Shown: positions 8,715-18,856, counted from the stretch's first letter. The stretch is DNA of 64,000 nucleotides from Novosphingobium sp. 9U (GCF_902506425.1 NZ_LR732469.1:1969285-2033284), one strand, 5' to 3'. A program made the numbers and translations. The notes: generated by a model not told the origin, from the sequence alone.

Positions 8715-9149
8715 ATGCCCAAGCCGCTCGGCAGCCACCGTCCGATGCACGGGTCGACCACCAGCATCCTGGGCGGCGACACCGCCATCTCGGGCAACAT
8801 CAGCGCGACCGCCGACCTCCACATCGAGGGCCGCGTCGAAGGCGACATCACCTGCACCGCGCTGATCCAGGGCGAAGGCAGCGAAGTGGTCGGTGCGATC
8901 ACCGCCGAATCGGCACGCATCGCCGGCCATGTCGATGGCTCGGTAACCGCCCGTGAGGTGGTGATCCTCAAGTCGGCAAGGATCCGGGGTGACATCGTCT
9001 ATGATGCACTGACGATCGAGCAAGGCGCGCAGCTGGATGGCCGGCTGACTCCGCGGACGGGTCAGGCACAGTCGATCACGCGCTCGGGCGAAAGCCTGGA
9101 ACAGCGCCTAGTGTTGGCCGCACCGGCGCAGAAGAGCGAGGAGGATTGA
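8715..9149 (+). CDS. Bactofilin (polymer-forming cytoskeletal protein)
   Basis: About 144 residues (153 from the alternative ATG at 8688). The bactofilin beta-helix core is clear: TSILGGDTAISGNISATADL, IEGRVEGDI, GEVVGAITAESARIAGHVDGSV, repeats of about 17-18 residues rich in Gly, Val and Ile that stack into nucleotide-free filaments. ATG 8715 has a GAGGA about eleven bases upstream, 8688 has none, so 8715 is favoured. The N-terminal 12 residues could bind membrane. Its partner is probably the M23 peptidase immediately upstream, as known for bactofilin/LytM pairs; the partnership here is inference. Confidence 0.9.
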   Translation: MPKPLGSHRPMHGSTTSILGGDTAISGNISATADLHIEGRVEGDITCTALIQGEGSEVVGAITAESARIAGHVDGSVTAREVVILKSARIRGDIVYDALTIEQGAQLDGRLTPRTGQAQSITRSGESLEQRLVLAAPAQKSEED

Positions 9150-9497
9150 AGCTTCGCACGTCGGGTGCTGTGCGGGTGACGCCGCGCGCGGGCTTGGACA
9201 AGCTCAGCCTTGGCGGTGTGAGGGATATGCCGCGGGTGTGACGTGCGTACGCGGGCCGCGACAAGCATGGAGCTAAGCTAGCAGCCTCACAACAGCGCTC
9301 ACTGTGCCTCCGGTACGACGCTCATGCACAGGTTCACCTAGAAGAACCTGTTGGAGCTCAGCACGCGTTTAATCCAGCACGCCCGGTGAGCGTGCAGGCC
9401 CCGCCAGGACTGAGCTTGTCGAAGGCCGGCATGCCCGCTCGCGGCCTTGCTAGACATCCAAAAAGCAGGAGCGCCCTCAGGCGCCCCCGCCTTGTCT
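9150..9497. other. Gene-free 348-base gap with inverted repeat (family B)
   Basis: The gap between the convergent bactofilin and trcR genes holds two inverted copies of a 27-base element: 9190-9216 (core GGACAAGCTCAG) and 9401-9427 (core CTGAGCTTGTCGAAG), agreeing at most positions. The CTTCGACAAGCTCAG motif is widespread in alphaproteobacterial intergenic DNA. The trcR terminator lies at the right end. I see no convincing gene or promoter in between. Confidence 0.7.
9460..9490 (-). terminator. Rho-independent terminator of trcR
   Basis: Read on the minus strand, 11-base arms (GCGGGGGCGCC and GGCGCTCCTGC, with two G-U pairs) enclose a 4-base loop and are followed at once by TTTTT. The hairpin begins eight bases after the trcR stop codon. 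Confidence 0.8.
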
Positions 9498-10202
9498 TTA
9501 CCCGCGGCGTTCTTCCGCCTCGGCGGCGCGCTTGGCCTCGAGCCATGCAGCAGCCTCGGCCTCCTGCGCAGCTTCGCTGGCGGCGCGCACGGCGTCCTCG
9601 CGCTCCTGGCGCAGTTCTTCGATCAGCGCCTGGCGATCATCGCCCAGCCGCTCGTCGTCACGACCGTCGTCCTCGATGCCGGCCTTCTTGGCGGCCTTGG
9701 CGACAATGCCGTCGAGCTCGCGCTGCGAGCACAGGCCCAGCGTAACCGGGTCCTTGGGCGTGATGTTGGCGATGTTCCAATGGCTGCGGTCGCGGATCGC
9801 GGCGATGGTGTTGCGCGTGGTGCCGATCAGCTTGCCGATCTGCGCGTCCGAAACCTCGGGATGGTGGCGCAGGATCCAGGCGATGCCGTCGGGCTTGTCC
9901 TGGCGCTTCGACACTGGGGTGTAGCGCGGGCCCTTGGTGCGGCTGACGTTGACCGGCGCCTTGTGCATCTTAAGCTTGTAGTTGGGGTCGGCCTGACCCT
10001 TCTCGATTTCTTCCTGCGTCAGCTCACCCGAGCGCAGCGGATCGCGGCCCGTGTACTTGCTGGAGGCGAGATCGTCCGCCATCGCCTGGACTTCCAGGAT
10101 GTGCAGGCCGCAGAACTCGGCGATCTGCTCGAAGGTCAGGCCGGTGGTGTCGACCAGCCACGAGGCGGTCGCGTGCGGCATCAGCGGGGTGGGCTGGCTC
10201 AT
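9498..10202 (-). CDS. trcR: Cell-cycle transcriptional regulator TrcR (DUF1013)
   Basis: A 234-residue DUF1013 protein, a family almost confined to alphaproteobacteria, in which TrcR associates with RNA polymerase and affects cell-cycle genes. The conserved part covers about residues 4-165: MPHATASWLVDTTGLTFEQI, GLHILEVQAMAD, GRDPLRSGELT, and an HTH-like region HHPEVSDAQIGKLIGTTRNTI. The last 60 residues are an Arg/Glu/Ala-rich coiled coil. The start is ATG at 10202; an upstream extension in frame has no similarity to the family. A terminator follows directly. Confidence 0.85.
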   Translation of the reverse strand: MSQPTPLMPHATASWLVDTTGLTFEQIAEFCGLHILEVQAMADDLASSKYTGRDPLRSGELTQEEIEKGQADPNYKLKMHKAPVNVSRTKGPRYTPVSKRQDKPDGIAWILRHHPEVSDAQIGKLIGTTRNTIAAIRDRSHWNIANITPKDPVTLGLCSQRELDGIVAKAAKKAGIEDDGRDDERLGDDRQALIEELRQEREDAVRAASEAAQEAEAAAWLEAKRAAEAEERRG

Positions 10203-10247
10203 GTCTCTTGGTCCCAATCGGTGCCGGACGGGACGTGACGCCCGGCG

Positions 10248-10283
10248 CAAAAACGATAAGGGCCGCCCCTTTGCGGAGCGGCC
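10248..10283 (-). terminator. Probable terminator of the GST gene
   Basis: Arms GGCCGCTCC and GGGGCGGCC (one G-U pair) with a 5-base loop, read on the minus strand, are followed after a short gap by GTTTTTG. It lies 65 bases past the GST stop and before trcR. The gap before the T tract makes it weaker than a standard terminator. Confidence 0.5.
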
Positions 10284-10347
10284 GTACCGGGTCGATCTAG
10301 GCAATCGCGCAGGATTCGGCAAGCGTCACGGCAATCCCGCGTGCCGA

Positions 10348-10962
10348 TCAGTCCATGGGCACGTAGCCTTTCAGCTTCTCCACCCGCTTGAGCCAGGCGC
10401 AGACCGCCGGGTAGTCGCGCAGGCGAAAGCCGCCGGCCTCGCACACGTGGGTGTAGGGAAAGAGCGCGATATCCGCGAGGCTGACGCTGGCACCGACCAG
10501 CCAGTCGTGCTTGGCCAGATGCTCGTTCATCATCGCCAGGGCTGCCTCGCCGCCGGCACGCTTGGCGGGGATCTGGTCGCGCTGGAACTTGGACAGGTTG
10601 CCCTCTCCCACGAACAGCAGCCAGAAGCGCAGCGTCGCGACGTTGGGCTCGTGGTTGTATTGCTCGAAAAACATCCAGCGCAGCATGTCGGCGCGCTGGA
10701 AGCGATCGGCGGGGATGAGCGGCGAGCCTTCGGCGAGGTACCAGCAGGCCGCGTTGCTTTCGGGCAGGAAGCGATTGCCCACCTGCAGCACCGGAATGCG
10801 CCCATTGGCATTCACGTTCTGCAGGAACTCGGCGGTGCGCGTCTCGCCCCGCATGATGTCGTACTTGCGCCTCTCGAGCGGCAGCTTCAGCAGTGCAGCC
10901 GTGAGCTGTATCTTGTAGCAATTGCCGCTGCGCGGGTCCTCGTGAAGCGTCAGCTTGTCCAT
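10348..10962 (-). CDS. Glutathione S-transferase family protein
   Basis: A 204-residue GST-fold protein. The N-terminal thioredoxin-like half has LHEDPRSGNCYKIQLTAALL, GRIPVLQVGNRFLPESNAACWYLA, that is the cis-Pro in RIPVL and the ES pair that binds the gamma-glutamyl part of glutathione. The helical C-terminal half contains the N-capping-like segment SLADIALFPYTH. The presumed catalytic position is S12 or N14 (SGNCYK), resembling beta/theta-like classes. Substrate cannot be told. It stands alone, 145 bases upstream of trcR on the same strand. Confidence 0.85.
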   Translation of the reverse strand: MDKLTLHEDPRSGNCYKIQLTAALLKLPLERRKYDIMRGETRTAEFLQNVNANGRIPVLQVGNRFLPESNAACWYLAEGSPLIPADRFQRADMLRWMFFEQYNHEPNVATLRFWLLFVGEGNLSKFQRDQIPAKRAGGEAALAMMNEHLAKHDWLVGASVSLADIALFPYTHVCEAGGFRLRDYPAVCAWLKRVEKLKGYVPMD

Positions 10963-11293
10963 TCAGCCCCCTGTGTTGAGGTATAGGTATAGGCGAATGA
11001 AAGCCGACGGAAGGCAATTACATGACCAAGGGTCTAGCGCGCCTAGTCGGCCGAGGGGACGTGAGAGCGATTCCAATCGCGGGAGGACGCCGGAGGCAGC
11101 AACGTGGAAGCAACCAAGGTCAGTGCCCATCCCTCTCGAGCCGCTGCAGCACGGGACGCCGCAGGTGGAGCCAACCTCGGCCAGTTCGGATGTTTCCTCG
11201 TCCCGATCGCAAATATAACGGCGTAAAGCGCTGCGCATTGCAGCCCATCGTGGGCATGGTCATAGTTGGGCCACACGCACGCGGAGGAGCCGT
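10963..11293. other. Gene-poor divergent gap, GST / response regulator
   Basis: About 330 bases between the GST start and the response-regulator leader. Short open frames occur on both strands but none has codon use, a ribosome binding site or a recognisable product that supports it. The stretch is less GC-rich around 11205-11222 (ATCGCAAATATAACGG), which could hold promoter elements. No repeat family of the window is present. Confidence 0.5.
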
Positions 11294-11362
11294 ATGTCTG
11301 TTCATCCAGGGCCCATGAAACACAGCGGTTTGCCCTGCAGGTCAGGCGCAGTGTGCTGGTGA
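11294..11362 (+). CDS. Possible 22-codon leader peptide
   Basis: An ATG at 11294 stands behind a strong ribosome binding site (GCGGAGGAGCCGT). It opens a 22-codon frame whose TGA overlaps the response-regulator ATG as TGATG. The peptide (MSVHPGPMKHSG, ending in GAVCW) resembles nothing I know. Because the downstream ATG has no good ribosome binding site of its own, the frame may exist to deliver ribosomes to it by translational coupling. Confidence 0.4.
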   Translation: MSVHPGPMKHSGLPCRSGAVCW

Positions 11363-11742
11363 TGGAGACGCCTGCCGATAGCGCCTTGTCCGGCCTCCGC
11401 ATCCTCATCGTTGAGGATGATCCCCTCATCGCAGACGTACTGGCGGAGTACGTCGAGAGCGCTGGCGGCCTGGTCGTCGGGCCGTTCGCATCGATGGTTG
11501 GCGCCCTTCAAGGCATGACCCAGTTGGACGCGATCGACGCTGCGGTCCTGGACATCGGCCTGGGTGGTGAGGACTCCTACCCTCTGGCAGAGGCGCTGCA
11601 GACGACGGGCATTCCGTTTATCTTCTCGACCGGAACCGAGCGGCTGCATCTGCCGGAGCGCTTTGCCACGGCCGGTCACTTGCTCAAGCCCTATCGCCGG
11701 GCCGAGTTGATCGCCGAGCTTGCCAGGCTGACGCAGCCATAG
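11362..11742 (+). CDS. Single-domain response regulator
   Basis: A 126-residue stand-alone receiver (CheY-like) domain. The acidic pocket is D19-D20 in IVEDDP, the phosphoacceptor is D64 in AVLDIGL, the switch Thr/Ser is S89-T90 in IFSTGT and the conserved Lys is K109 in LLKPYR. There is no output domain, so it would act by protein contact, as in phosphorelays or the general stress pathway. ATG 11362 starts the domain cleanly; an in-frame start at 11266 adds 32 residues with no family likeness. No kinase gene is nearby. Confidence 0.87.
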   Translation: METPADSALSGLRILIVEDDPLIADVLAEYVESAGGLVVGPFASMVGALQGMTQLDAIDAAVLDIGLGGEDSYPLAEALQTTGIPFIFSTGTERLHLPERFATAGHLLKPYRRAELIAELARLTQP

Positions 11743-11762
11743 CGTAGCGCCGTTCCCGCAGT

Positions 11763-12764
11763 CTAAACCTCCAGCACGATCTTGCCGACGTGGTCGCCCG
11801 CTTCCATCCGGCGGTGCGCCTCGCTCGCCTGCGCCAGCGGAAAGCGAGCATCCATGATCGGGCGCAGTTCGCCGCGTTCGACATGGGGCCAGACTTGCGC
11901 GGCGATCTCTTGCGCCAGCAGCCGCTTGAACTCTTTGGAGCGCGCGCGCAGCGTCGAGCCGGTGAGCGTATAGCGGCGGCTCATCACCACCGCCATGTTG
12001 AGCGTAGCCTTGGCACCACCGAGCACGGCAATGGTCACATGCCGACCATCTTCGGCCAGACACTTGAGGTTGCGCGGCACATAGTCGCCCGAGATCATGT
12101 CCAGCACCAAGTCGACGCCCTTGCCGCCGGTCAGCCGGGCAACCTCCTCGACGAAATCCTGCGCCTTGTAGTCGATCGCGTGATCGGCGCCGATCTCGAG
12201 CGCCCGCGCACACTTGTCGGCGCTGCCGCAGGTGACGATCACCGTAAGGCCGAACAGCTTACCCAGCAGGATCGCCATGGTGCCGATGCCGCTGGTGCCG
12301 CCGTGGACCAGCATCGTCTCGCCCTCGCTTGCCCAGCCGCGATCGAAGACGTTGTGCCAGACGGTGAACAGGCCTTCGGGCATCGCTGCGGCTTCGGACA
12401 AGGGCAGCGATTCGGGCACCGGAAGGCACTGAGCAGCATCGGCGATGCAGTATTCGGCGTAGCCGCCGCCCGCCACCAGCGCACAAACCCGCTCGCCCGG
12501 CAATAGGGCGGTGACGCCCTCGCCCAGCAAGGCCACGGTGCCCGCGACCTCCAGGCCCGGCAGCGGCGAAGCATCTGGTGGCGCAGGATAATTCCCCTGG
12601 CGCTGGAGCACATCCGGCCGGTTCACCCCCGCAAACGCGACCTTGATCAGCACTTCACCCGGCCCCGGACGTGGCACCGCAACCTGGCACGGAACCAGCA
12701 CCTCGGGCCCTCCCGGAGTGTCGATGGCGATGGCGGTCATGGTTTCGGGAAGGGCGTTCGGCAT
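11763..12764 (-). CDS. NAD(P)H-quinone oxidoreductase (MDR/Zn-less ADH family)
   Basis: About 333 residues of the medium-chain dehydrogenase superfamily, quinone oxidoreductase/PIG3 branch. Features: GroES-like N-terminal half with VNRPDVLQRQGNYP and GLEVAGTV, then a Rossmann half with HGGTSGIGTMAILLGK and TCGSADKCARALEIGADHAIDY. The catalytic-zinc Cys/His set of alcohol dehydrogenases is missing, as expected. Candidate starts are 12764 (MPNALPETM) and 12740 (MTAIAIDTPGG). It uses NADPH to reduce quinones. The gene is convergent with the response regulator and divergent from the DUF1192 gene. Confidence 0.86.
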   Translation of the reverse strand: MPNALPETMTAIAIDTPGGPEVLVPCQVAVPRPGPGEVLIKVAFAGVNRPDVLQRQGNYPAPPDASPLPGLEVAGTVALLGEGVTALLPGERVCALVAGGGYAEYCIADAAQCLPVPESLPLSEAAAMPEGLFTVWHNVFDRGWASEGETMLVHGGTSGIGTMAILLGKLFGLTVIVTCGSADKCARALEIGADHAIDYKAQDFVEEVARLTGGKGVDLVLDMISGDYVPRNLKCLAEDGRHVTIAVLGGAKATLNMAVVMSRRYTLTGSTLRARSKEFKRLLAQEIAAQVWPHVERGELRPIMDARFPLAQASEAHRRMEAGDHVGKIVLEV

Positions 12765-12814
12765 GAAGCGTGTGTTGCCACAAGCCGGGCTGCGCACGAA
12801 CCTGTTTCAAGCAG

Positions 12815-12843
12815 TTGACAGTCGCCTGATCGAGTCCGATGCT
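12815..12843 (+). promoter_or_regulatory. Possible promoter of the DUF1192 gene
   Basis: A consensus TTGACA at 12815-12820 is followed 17 bases later by GATGCT (12838-12843), a weak -10. A start site about seven bases on would fall at the ATG at 12852, which has no ribosome binding site, so the message could be leaderless. Confidence 0.35.
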
Positions 12844-12851
12844 GCACTGCA

Positions 12852-13070
12852 ATGGACGATGACGAGCGACCGCGGCGACGGTCGACCGAGGGCAACTTCG
12901 GTGCCGCCAGCCTCCTCGCCAGCGAGAGCCTAGAGAGCTACTCGCTGGACGAACTCGACGCACGCGTCGCGCTGCTCAAGGCCGAGATCGACCGGATCGG
13001 AACGCATCGAGCGAAGACGACCGCGCACATGGCCGCGGCGAACTCGCTCTTCAGGCCGAAACAGCCTTGA
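12852..13070 (+). CDS. DUF1192 family protein
   Basis: A 72-residue protein of the alphaproteobacterial DUF1192 family: an acidic/basic start (MDDDERPRRR), then LESYSLDELDARVALLKAEI, the family hallmark, forming a short coiled coil, and a tail with AANSLFRPK. Cytoplasmic, no signal or membrane segment. Function unknown; the helix suggests a small adaptor. It lies 87 bases divergent from the quinone oxidoreductase. The ATG has no ribosome binding site and may be read from a leaderless mRNA. Confidence 0.8.
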   Translation: MDDDERPRRRSTEGNFGAASLLASESLESYSLDELDARVALLKAEIDRIGTHRAKTTAHMAAANSLFRPKQP

Positions 13071-13099
13071 AGCCCGGACGTTATCCTGGCGCACGTTAT

Positions 13100-13127
13100 C
13101 TCGAAACGCCGAACACGCTTCCTATAT
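13100..13127 (+). promoter_or_regulatory. Candidate heat-shock (RpoH-type) promoter of clpA
   Basis: CTCG at 13100-13103, 17 bases, then CCTATAT at 13121-13127. The alphaproteobacterial RpoH consensus is CTTG-N17/18-CyTATnT, so only one specified base differs. It would give a leader of about 80 bases before clpA at 13213, a gene often under heat-shock control. Confidence 0.45.
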
Positions 13128-13212
13128 CGGTCGCAATCGATCGCTTACCTTCGGGCCCTTCCCTCAAGCTCTGCCCGACAAGGAGCGCCAGCATTCCAAC
13201 GAAAGAACGCTA

Positions 13213-15582
<2,370 letters not shown>

Positions 15583-15611
15583 AGCTCGCCTAGTCTGAAC
15601 TGCCCTCAAGC

Positions 15612-15648
15612 ATGGGGTGGAACCTCCCCGGTTCCGCCCCATTCTTCT
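15612..15648 (+). terminator. Rho-independent terminator of clpA
   Basis: Thirteen-base arms ATGGGGTGGAACC and GGTTCCGCCCCAT (one G-U pair) around a 5-base loop, followed by TCTTCT. It starts 29 bases past the clpA stop and ends within a few bases of the exonuclease ATG at 15653. Confidence 0.8.
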
Positions 15649-15652
15649 ATCC

Positions 15653-16657
15653 ATGGCCCGTGACTTCTCCTGGATCCGACCAGAGCCCTGGGGCATCCAC
15701 GTCACCCCCGCCGACTGCTGGATCGACCCCTCGCGCCCCGTCGAACGAGCGCTGGTGACGCACGGCCATGCCGACCACGCGCGCGGCGGTCACGGCGAGA
15801 CCGTCGCTACCCCCGAGACGCTGGCGATCATGAAGCTGCGCTACCAGACCGATGAGGGCGCCCGCGCTGCCGCCTACGGCGAGACGATCAGCCTCGGCGG
15901 CGGGGTCGATGCCACCTGGTTGCCGGCCGGACACGTGCTCGGCTCGGCGCAGATCCTGCTGGAACATGCGGGCGAAAAGATCATCGTCACCGGCGACTAC
16001 AAGCGCCGCCCCGACCCGACCTGCCCGCCATTTCAGGTCACCCCGTGCGACGTGCTGGTCACCGAGGCCACCTTCGGCCTGCCGGTGTTCAAGCACCCGC
16101 CGATCGAAGACGAAGTCGCCAAGCTGTTGAAGGCCCTTGCCGACAACCCGGACCGCTGCGTGCTGGTCGGCGCCTATGCACTGGGCAAGGCACAACGCCT
16201 GATCGCCGAAGTCCGCCGCGCCGGCCACCACGAGACGATCTACCTGCACGGCGCTATGGAGCGGATGTGCCGGCTCTACGAGGAGTTCGGCGTCGACCTA
16301 GGCGATCTCAAGCTGGTCAGCGAAGCGAAGAAGGACGACATCGCCGGCCACATCGTCGTCTGCCCACCCAGCGCTCTCAACGATCGCTGGAGCCGCCGCC
16401 TGCCCGAGCCGATCACCGCCATGGCGTCTGGCTGGATGCGCGTGCGCCAGCGCGCCCGCCAGCGCATGGTGGAGCTGCCGCTCGTGATCTCCGATCACGC
16501 CGACTGGGATGAGCTCACTCGCACGGTGGAGGAGGTGAACCCGTTCGAGACCTGGATCACCCACGGTCGCGAGGAGGCGATGCTGCGCTGGTGCCAACTC
16601 CACCAGCGCCGCGCCAAGGCACTGGCCCTGGTGGGGTACGAGGACGAGGATGACTGA
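15653..16657 (+). CDS. Ligase-associated DNA exonuclease (metallo-beta-lactamase fold)
   Basis: About 334 residues, a member of the beta-lactamase-fold nuclease family that accompanies Lhr-core helicase and ATP-dependent ligase. The metal-binding signature THGHADHARGG is at about residues 36-46; IIVTGDYKRR supplies the bridging Asp; SDHADWDEL and WITHGREEA are the beta-CASP-like later motifs. It overlaps the ligase gene by one base (TGATG). ATG 15653 gives MARDFSWIRPEPWGI, the usual family start; there is no ribosome binding site because the clpA terminator ends just before it. Confidence 0.88.
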   Translation: MARDFSWIRPEPWGIHVTPADCWIDPSRPVERALVTHGHADHARGGHGETVATPETLAIMKLRYQTDEGARAAAYGETISLGGGVDATWLPAGHVLGSAQILLEHAGEKIIVTGDYKRRPDPTCPPFQVTPCDVLVTEATFGLPVFKHPPIEDEVAKLLKALADNPDRCVLVGAYALGKAQRLIAEVRRAGHHETIYLHGAMERMCRLYEEFGVDLGDLKLVSEAKKDDIAGHIVVCPPSALNDRWSRRLPEPITAMASGWMRVRQRARQRMVELPLVISDHADWDELTRTVEEVNPFETWITHGREEAMLRWCQLHQRRAKALALVGYEDEDD

Positions 16658-18249
16658 TGGAGGAGTTCGCCGCCCTCCTCGATGCGCTGGTCTACACCCG
16701 CAGCCGCAATGCCAAGCTCAAGCTGCTGGCCGACTACTTGCGCGACACGCCCGATCCTGATCGCGGCTGGGCGCTGGCGGCGCTGACCGACGGGCTCGAC
16801 TTCCCGGCAGTCAAGAGCTCCACCATTCGCAACCTGCTGGGCGAGCGGGTTGACCCGGTACTCTACGCTCTCAGCCGAGATTTCGTCGGCGATTCGGCTG
16901 AGACCGCCAGCTTGCTCTGGCCCGAGCCCGACACCGCGCCCAATCCGCCGACCGTCACCGAGGCGGTCGACACACTCGCCCACATGACCCGCGCCAGCGT
17001 CATGTCCGAACTGCCCAAGCTGCTCGACCGGCTCGATTCGGACGGTCGCTACGCCCTGCTCAAGATGGCCACGGGCGCCATGCGGATCGGCATCTCGGCG
17101 CGTCTTGCCAAGACCGCCTTTGCGCAGGCGTTCGGGGTCACGGTCGAGGAGGTTGAGGAGCACTGGCACGGCCAGACTCCGCCCTACCAGCCGCTGTTCG
17201 CCTGGGCCGCGCATGGCGAAGAGGCGCCTTCTTCTGAGGGTATCCCGCTGTTCCGCCCGTTCATGCTGGCCCATCCCTTGGACGAGACAATCGTCGACAT
17301 GGCCGACTATGCCGCCGAGTGGAAATGGGACGGCATCCGCGTGCAGCTCGTGCGAGCCGGTGACGAAACGCGCGTCTACTCGCGATCGGGCGACGACATC
17401 TCGGGCACGTTCCCGGAGGTCGCCGCGTCGCTACCCTTCCCGGCAGTACTCGATGGCGAGCTGCTGGTGCGCGGTTCGCACCAGGGCGGCGAGGAGGGCG
17501 GCGCGGCGAGCTTCAACGCGCTGCAGCAGCGACTGGGCCGCAAGGTCGTCAGCAAGAAGATGCTGGCCGAGTACCCCGCTTTTGTCCGCCTCTATGACGC
17601 GCTGATCGTCGATGGTGAGGACTTGCGCGAGCTGCCGTGGGAGCAGCGCCGCCAGCGCCTGGAAGCGCTGATGCCGCGCCTCGATCCCGACGACTTCGAC
17701 CTCAGCCAGGTAATCCAAGCCAAGACCCTCGACGATCTCGCCAAGATCCGTGAGCGCACCCGCGATGATGCGATCGAGGGCGTCATGCTGAAGCGGCGCG
17801 ATTCGCCCTACATCGCAGGACGCCGCACCGGGCTGTGGTACAAGTGGAAGCGCGATCCGCTGCTGGTCGACTGCGTGGTGATGTACGCGCAGCGCGGCAA
17901 CGGGCGGCGCAGCTCATTCTATTCGGACTATACGTTCGGCTGCTGGGACGGCGATCCCGACCAGGGCGCCGAACTGCTGCCAGTCGGCAAGGCCTACTCG
18001 GGCATCACCGACGAAGAGCTGAAGTGGCTCGATAAGTACGTGCGCCAGCACACGCTGAACCGCTTTGGACCTGTGCGCGAGACCGAGCGCACGCTGGTCC
18101 TGGAGGTTGCGTTCGATTCGATCCACGCCAGCAAACGCCACAAGTCCGGCGTCGCGATGCGCTTCCCGCGCATCAACCGCATCCGCACCGACAAGCCTGC
18201 GCATGAAGCGGATCGGATCGAGACGCTGAAAGGCCTGATCCGCGACTGA
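16657..18249 (+). CDS. ATP-dependent DNA ligase, Lhr-associated family
   Basis: A 530-residue ATP-dependent ligase. The N-terminal helical DNA-binding domain (1-200) precedes the nucleotidyltransferase core: motif I EWKWDGIR with catalytic K223, motif III-like VLDGELLV, motif IV/V EGVMLKRRDSPYIAGRRTGLWYKWKR, then an OB domain. It seals nicks and is adenylated with ATP, in contrast to NAD-dependent LigA. In Pseudomonas the homologous operon also encodes a metallophosphoesterase and an Lhr-core helicase; here only the exonuclease is adjacent and the helicase is at 53.1-55.6 kb. The start overlaps the exonuclease stop. Confidence 0.92.
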   Translation: MEEFAALLDALVYTRSRNAKLKLLADYLRDTPDPDRGWALAALTDGLDFPAVKSSTIRNLLGERVDPVLYALSRDFVGDSAETASLLWPEPDTAPNPPTVTEAVDTLAHMTRASVMSELPKLLDRLDSDGRYALLKMATGAMRIGISARLAKTAFAQAFGVTVEEVEEHWHGQTPPYQPLFAWAAHGEEAPSSEGIPLFRPFMLAHPLDETIVDMADYAAEWKWDGIRVQLVRAGDETRVYSRSGDDISGTFPEVAASLPFPAVLDGELLVRGSHQGGEEGGAASFNALQQRLGRKVVSKKMLAEYPAFVRLYDALIVDGEDLRELPWEQRRQRLEALMPRLDPDDFDLSQVIQAKTLDDLAKIRERTRDDAIEGVMLKRRDSPYIAGRRTGLWYKWKRDPLLVDCVVMYAQRGNGRRSSFYSDYTFGCWDGDPDQGAELLPVGKAYSGITDEELKWLDKYVRQHTLNRFGPVRETERTLVLEVAFDSIHASKRHKSGVAMRFPRINRIRTDKPAHEADRIETLKGLIRD

Positions 18250-18311
18250 CGACTTGGCAGGTGTACAGTCACGTCCTAGCCTCGCCGCCAAATAAAACGG
18301 GAGAGCGCACG

Positions 18312-18836
18312 ATGGACGAGGCCAGGCTACAGGAGATGTGGGATCACCACGAAATCCGGCAGCTGCTCGCGACCTACTGCCACGGTTGCGACCGCGCCGA
18401 CACTGCGGAGATGGCGAGCGTCTATTGCGAGGAATCCTGGGACGATCACGGCCCCAACAAATGCGATGGGCGTGAGTTCGCGGCGCTGATCCTGGAGGAG
18501 GCGCGCCGTACGACGCGGGTGGTGAGCCACCAGCTCGGCCAGTCCCTGATCCGCATCTCGGGCGAACGAGCCGGCGCGGAGACTTATTTCGTCGCCACAC
18601 TGATCGCCGACACTGCGGAGGGCGAGCGGATGACCCAGCTGGGTGGTCGCTATGTCGATACGCTGCTGCGCGAAGGAGATGACTGGAAGGTCAAGGAACG
18701 CCTGTGCGTGCGGGACTGGTCGAGCACGGCGGTAATCGAGCCGGGCTACCTGAAGACGGCGGGCTTTATCGAGGGTACGCGCGGGGCGGCGGATGTCTCG
18801 TGGGAGAAGCTGGGCTTGGTGGCGGAGGCGGCATAG
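18312..18836 (+). CDS. SnoaL-like / NTF2-fold protein
   Basis: A 174-residue protein with the SnoaL_4/NTF2-like pattern: IRQLLATYCHGCDRADTAEM, VYCEESWDDHGP, then alternating strands ending in GGRYVDTLLREGDDWKVKER. The Cys-His-Gly and Asp-rich cavity is shared with small dehydratases and ring-hydroxylating subunits, and many relatives are uncharacterised. ATG 18312 has GGGAG nine bases upstream; longer in-frame starts lack this. Function cannot be stated. It follows the ligase by 62 bases but is unlikely to belong with it. Confidence 0.75.
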   Translation: MDEARLQEMWDHHEIRQLLATYCHGCDRADTAEMASVYCEESWDDHGPNKCDGREFAALILEEARRTTRVVSHQLGQSLIRISGERAGAETYFVATLIADTAEGERMTQLGGRYVDTLLREGDDWKVKERLCVRDWSSTAVIEPGYLKTAGFIEGTRGAADVSWEKLGLVAEAA

Positions 18837-18856
18837 AGCTCGCCTTCCTGGGTCGC

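Noticed and set aside
10963..11293. Several short open frames of 60-90 codons in the gap before the response regulator
   Set aside because: No ribosome binding site, conserved-looking sequence or consistent codon use; they overlap each other on both strands.
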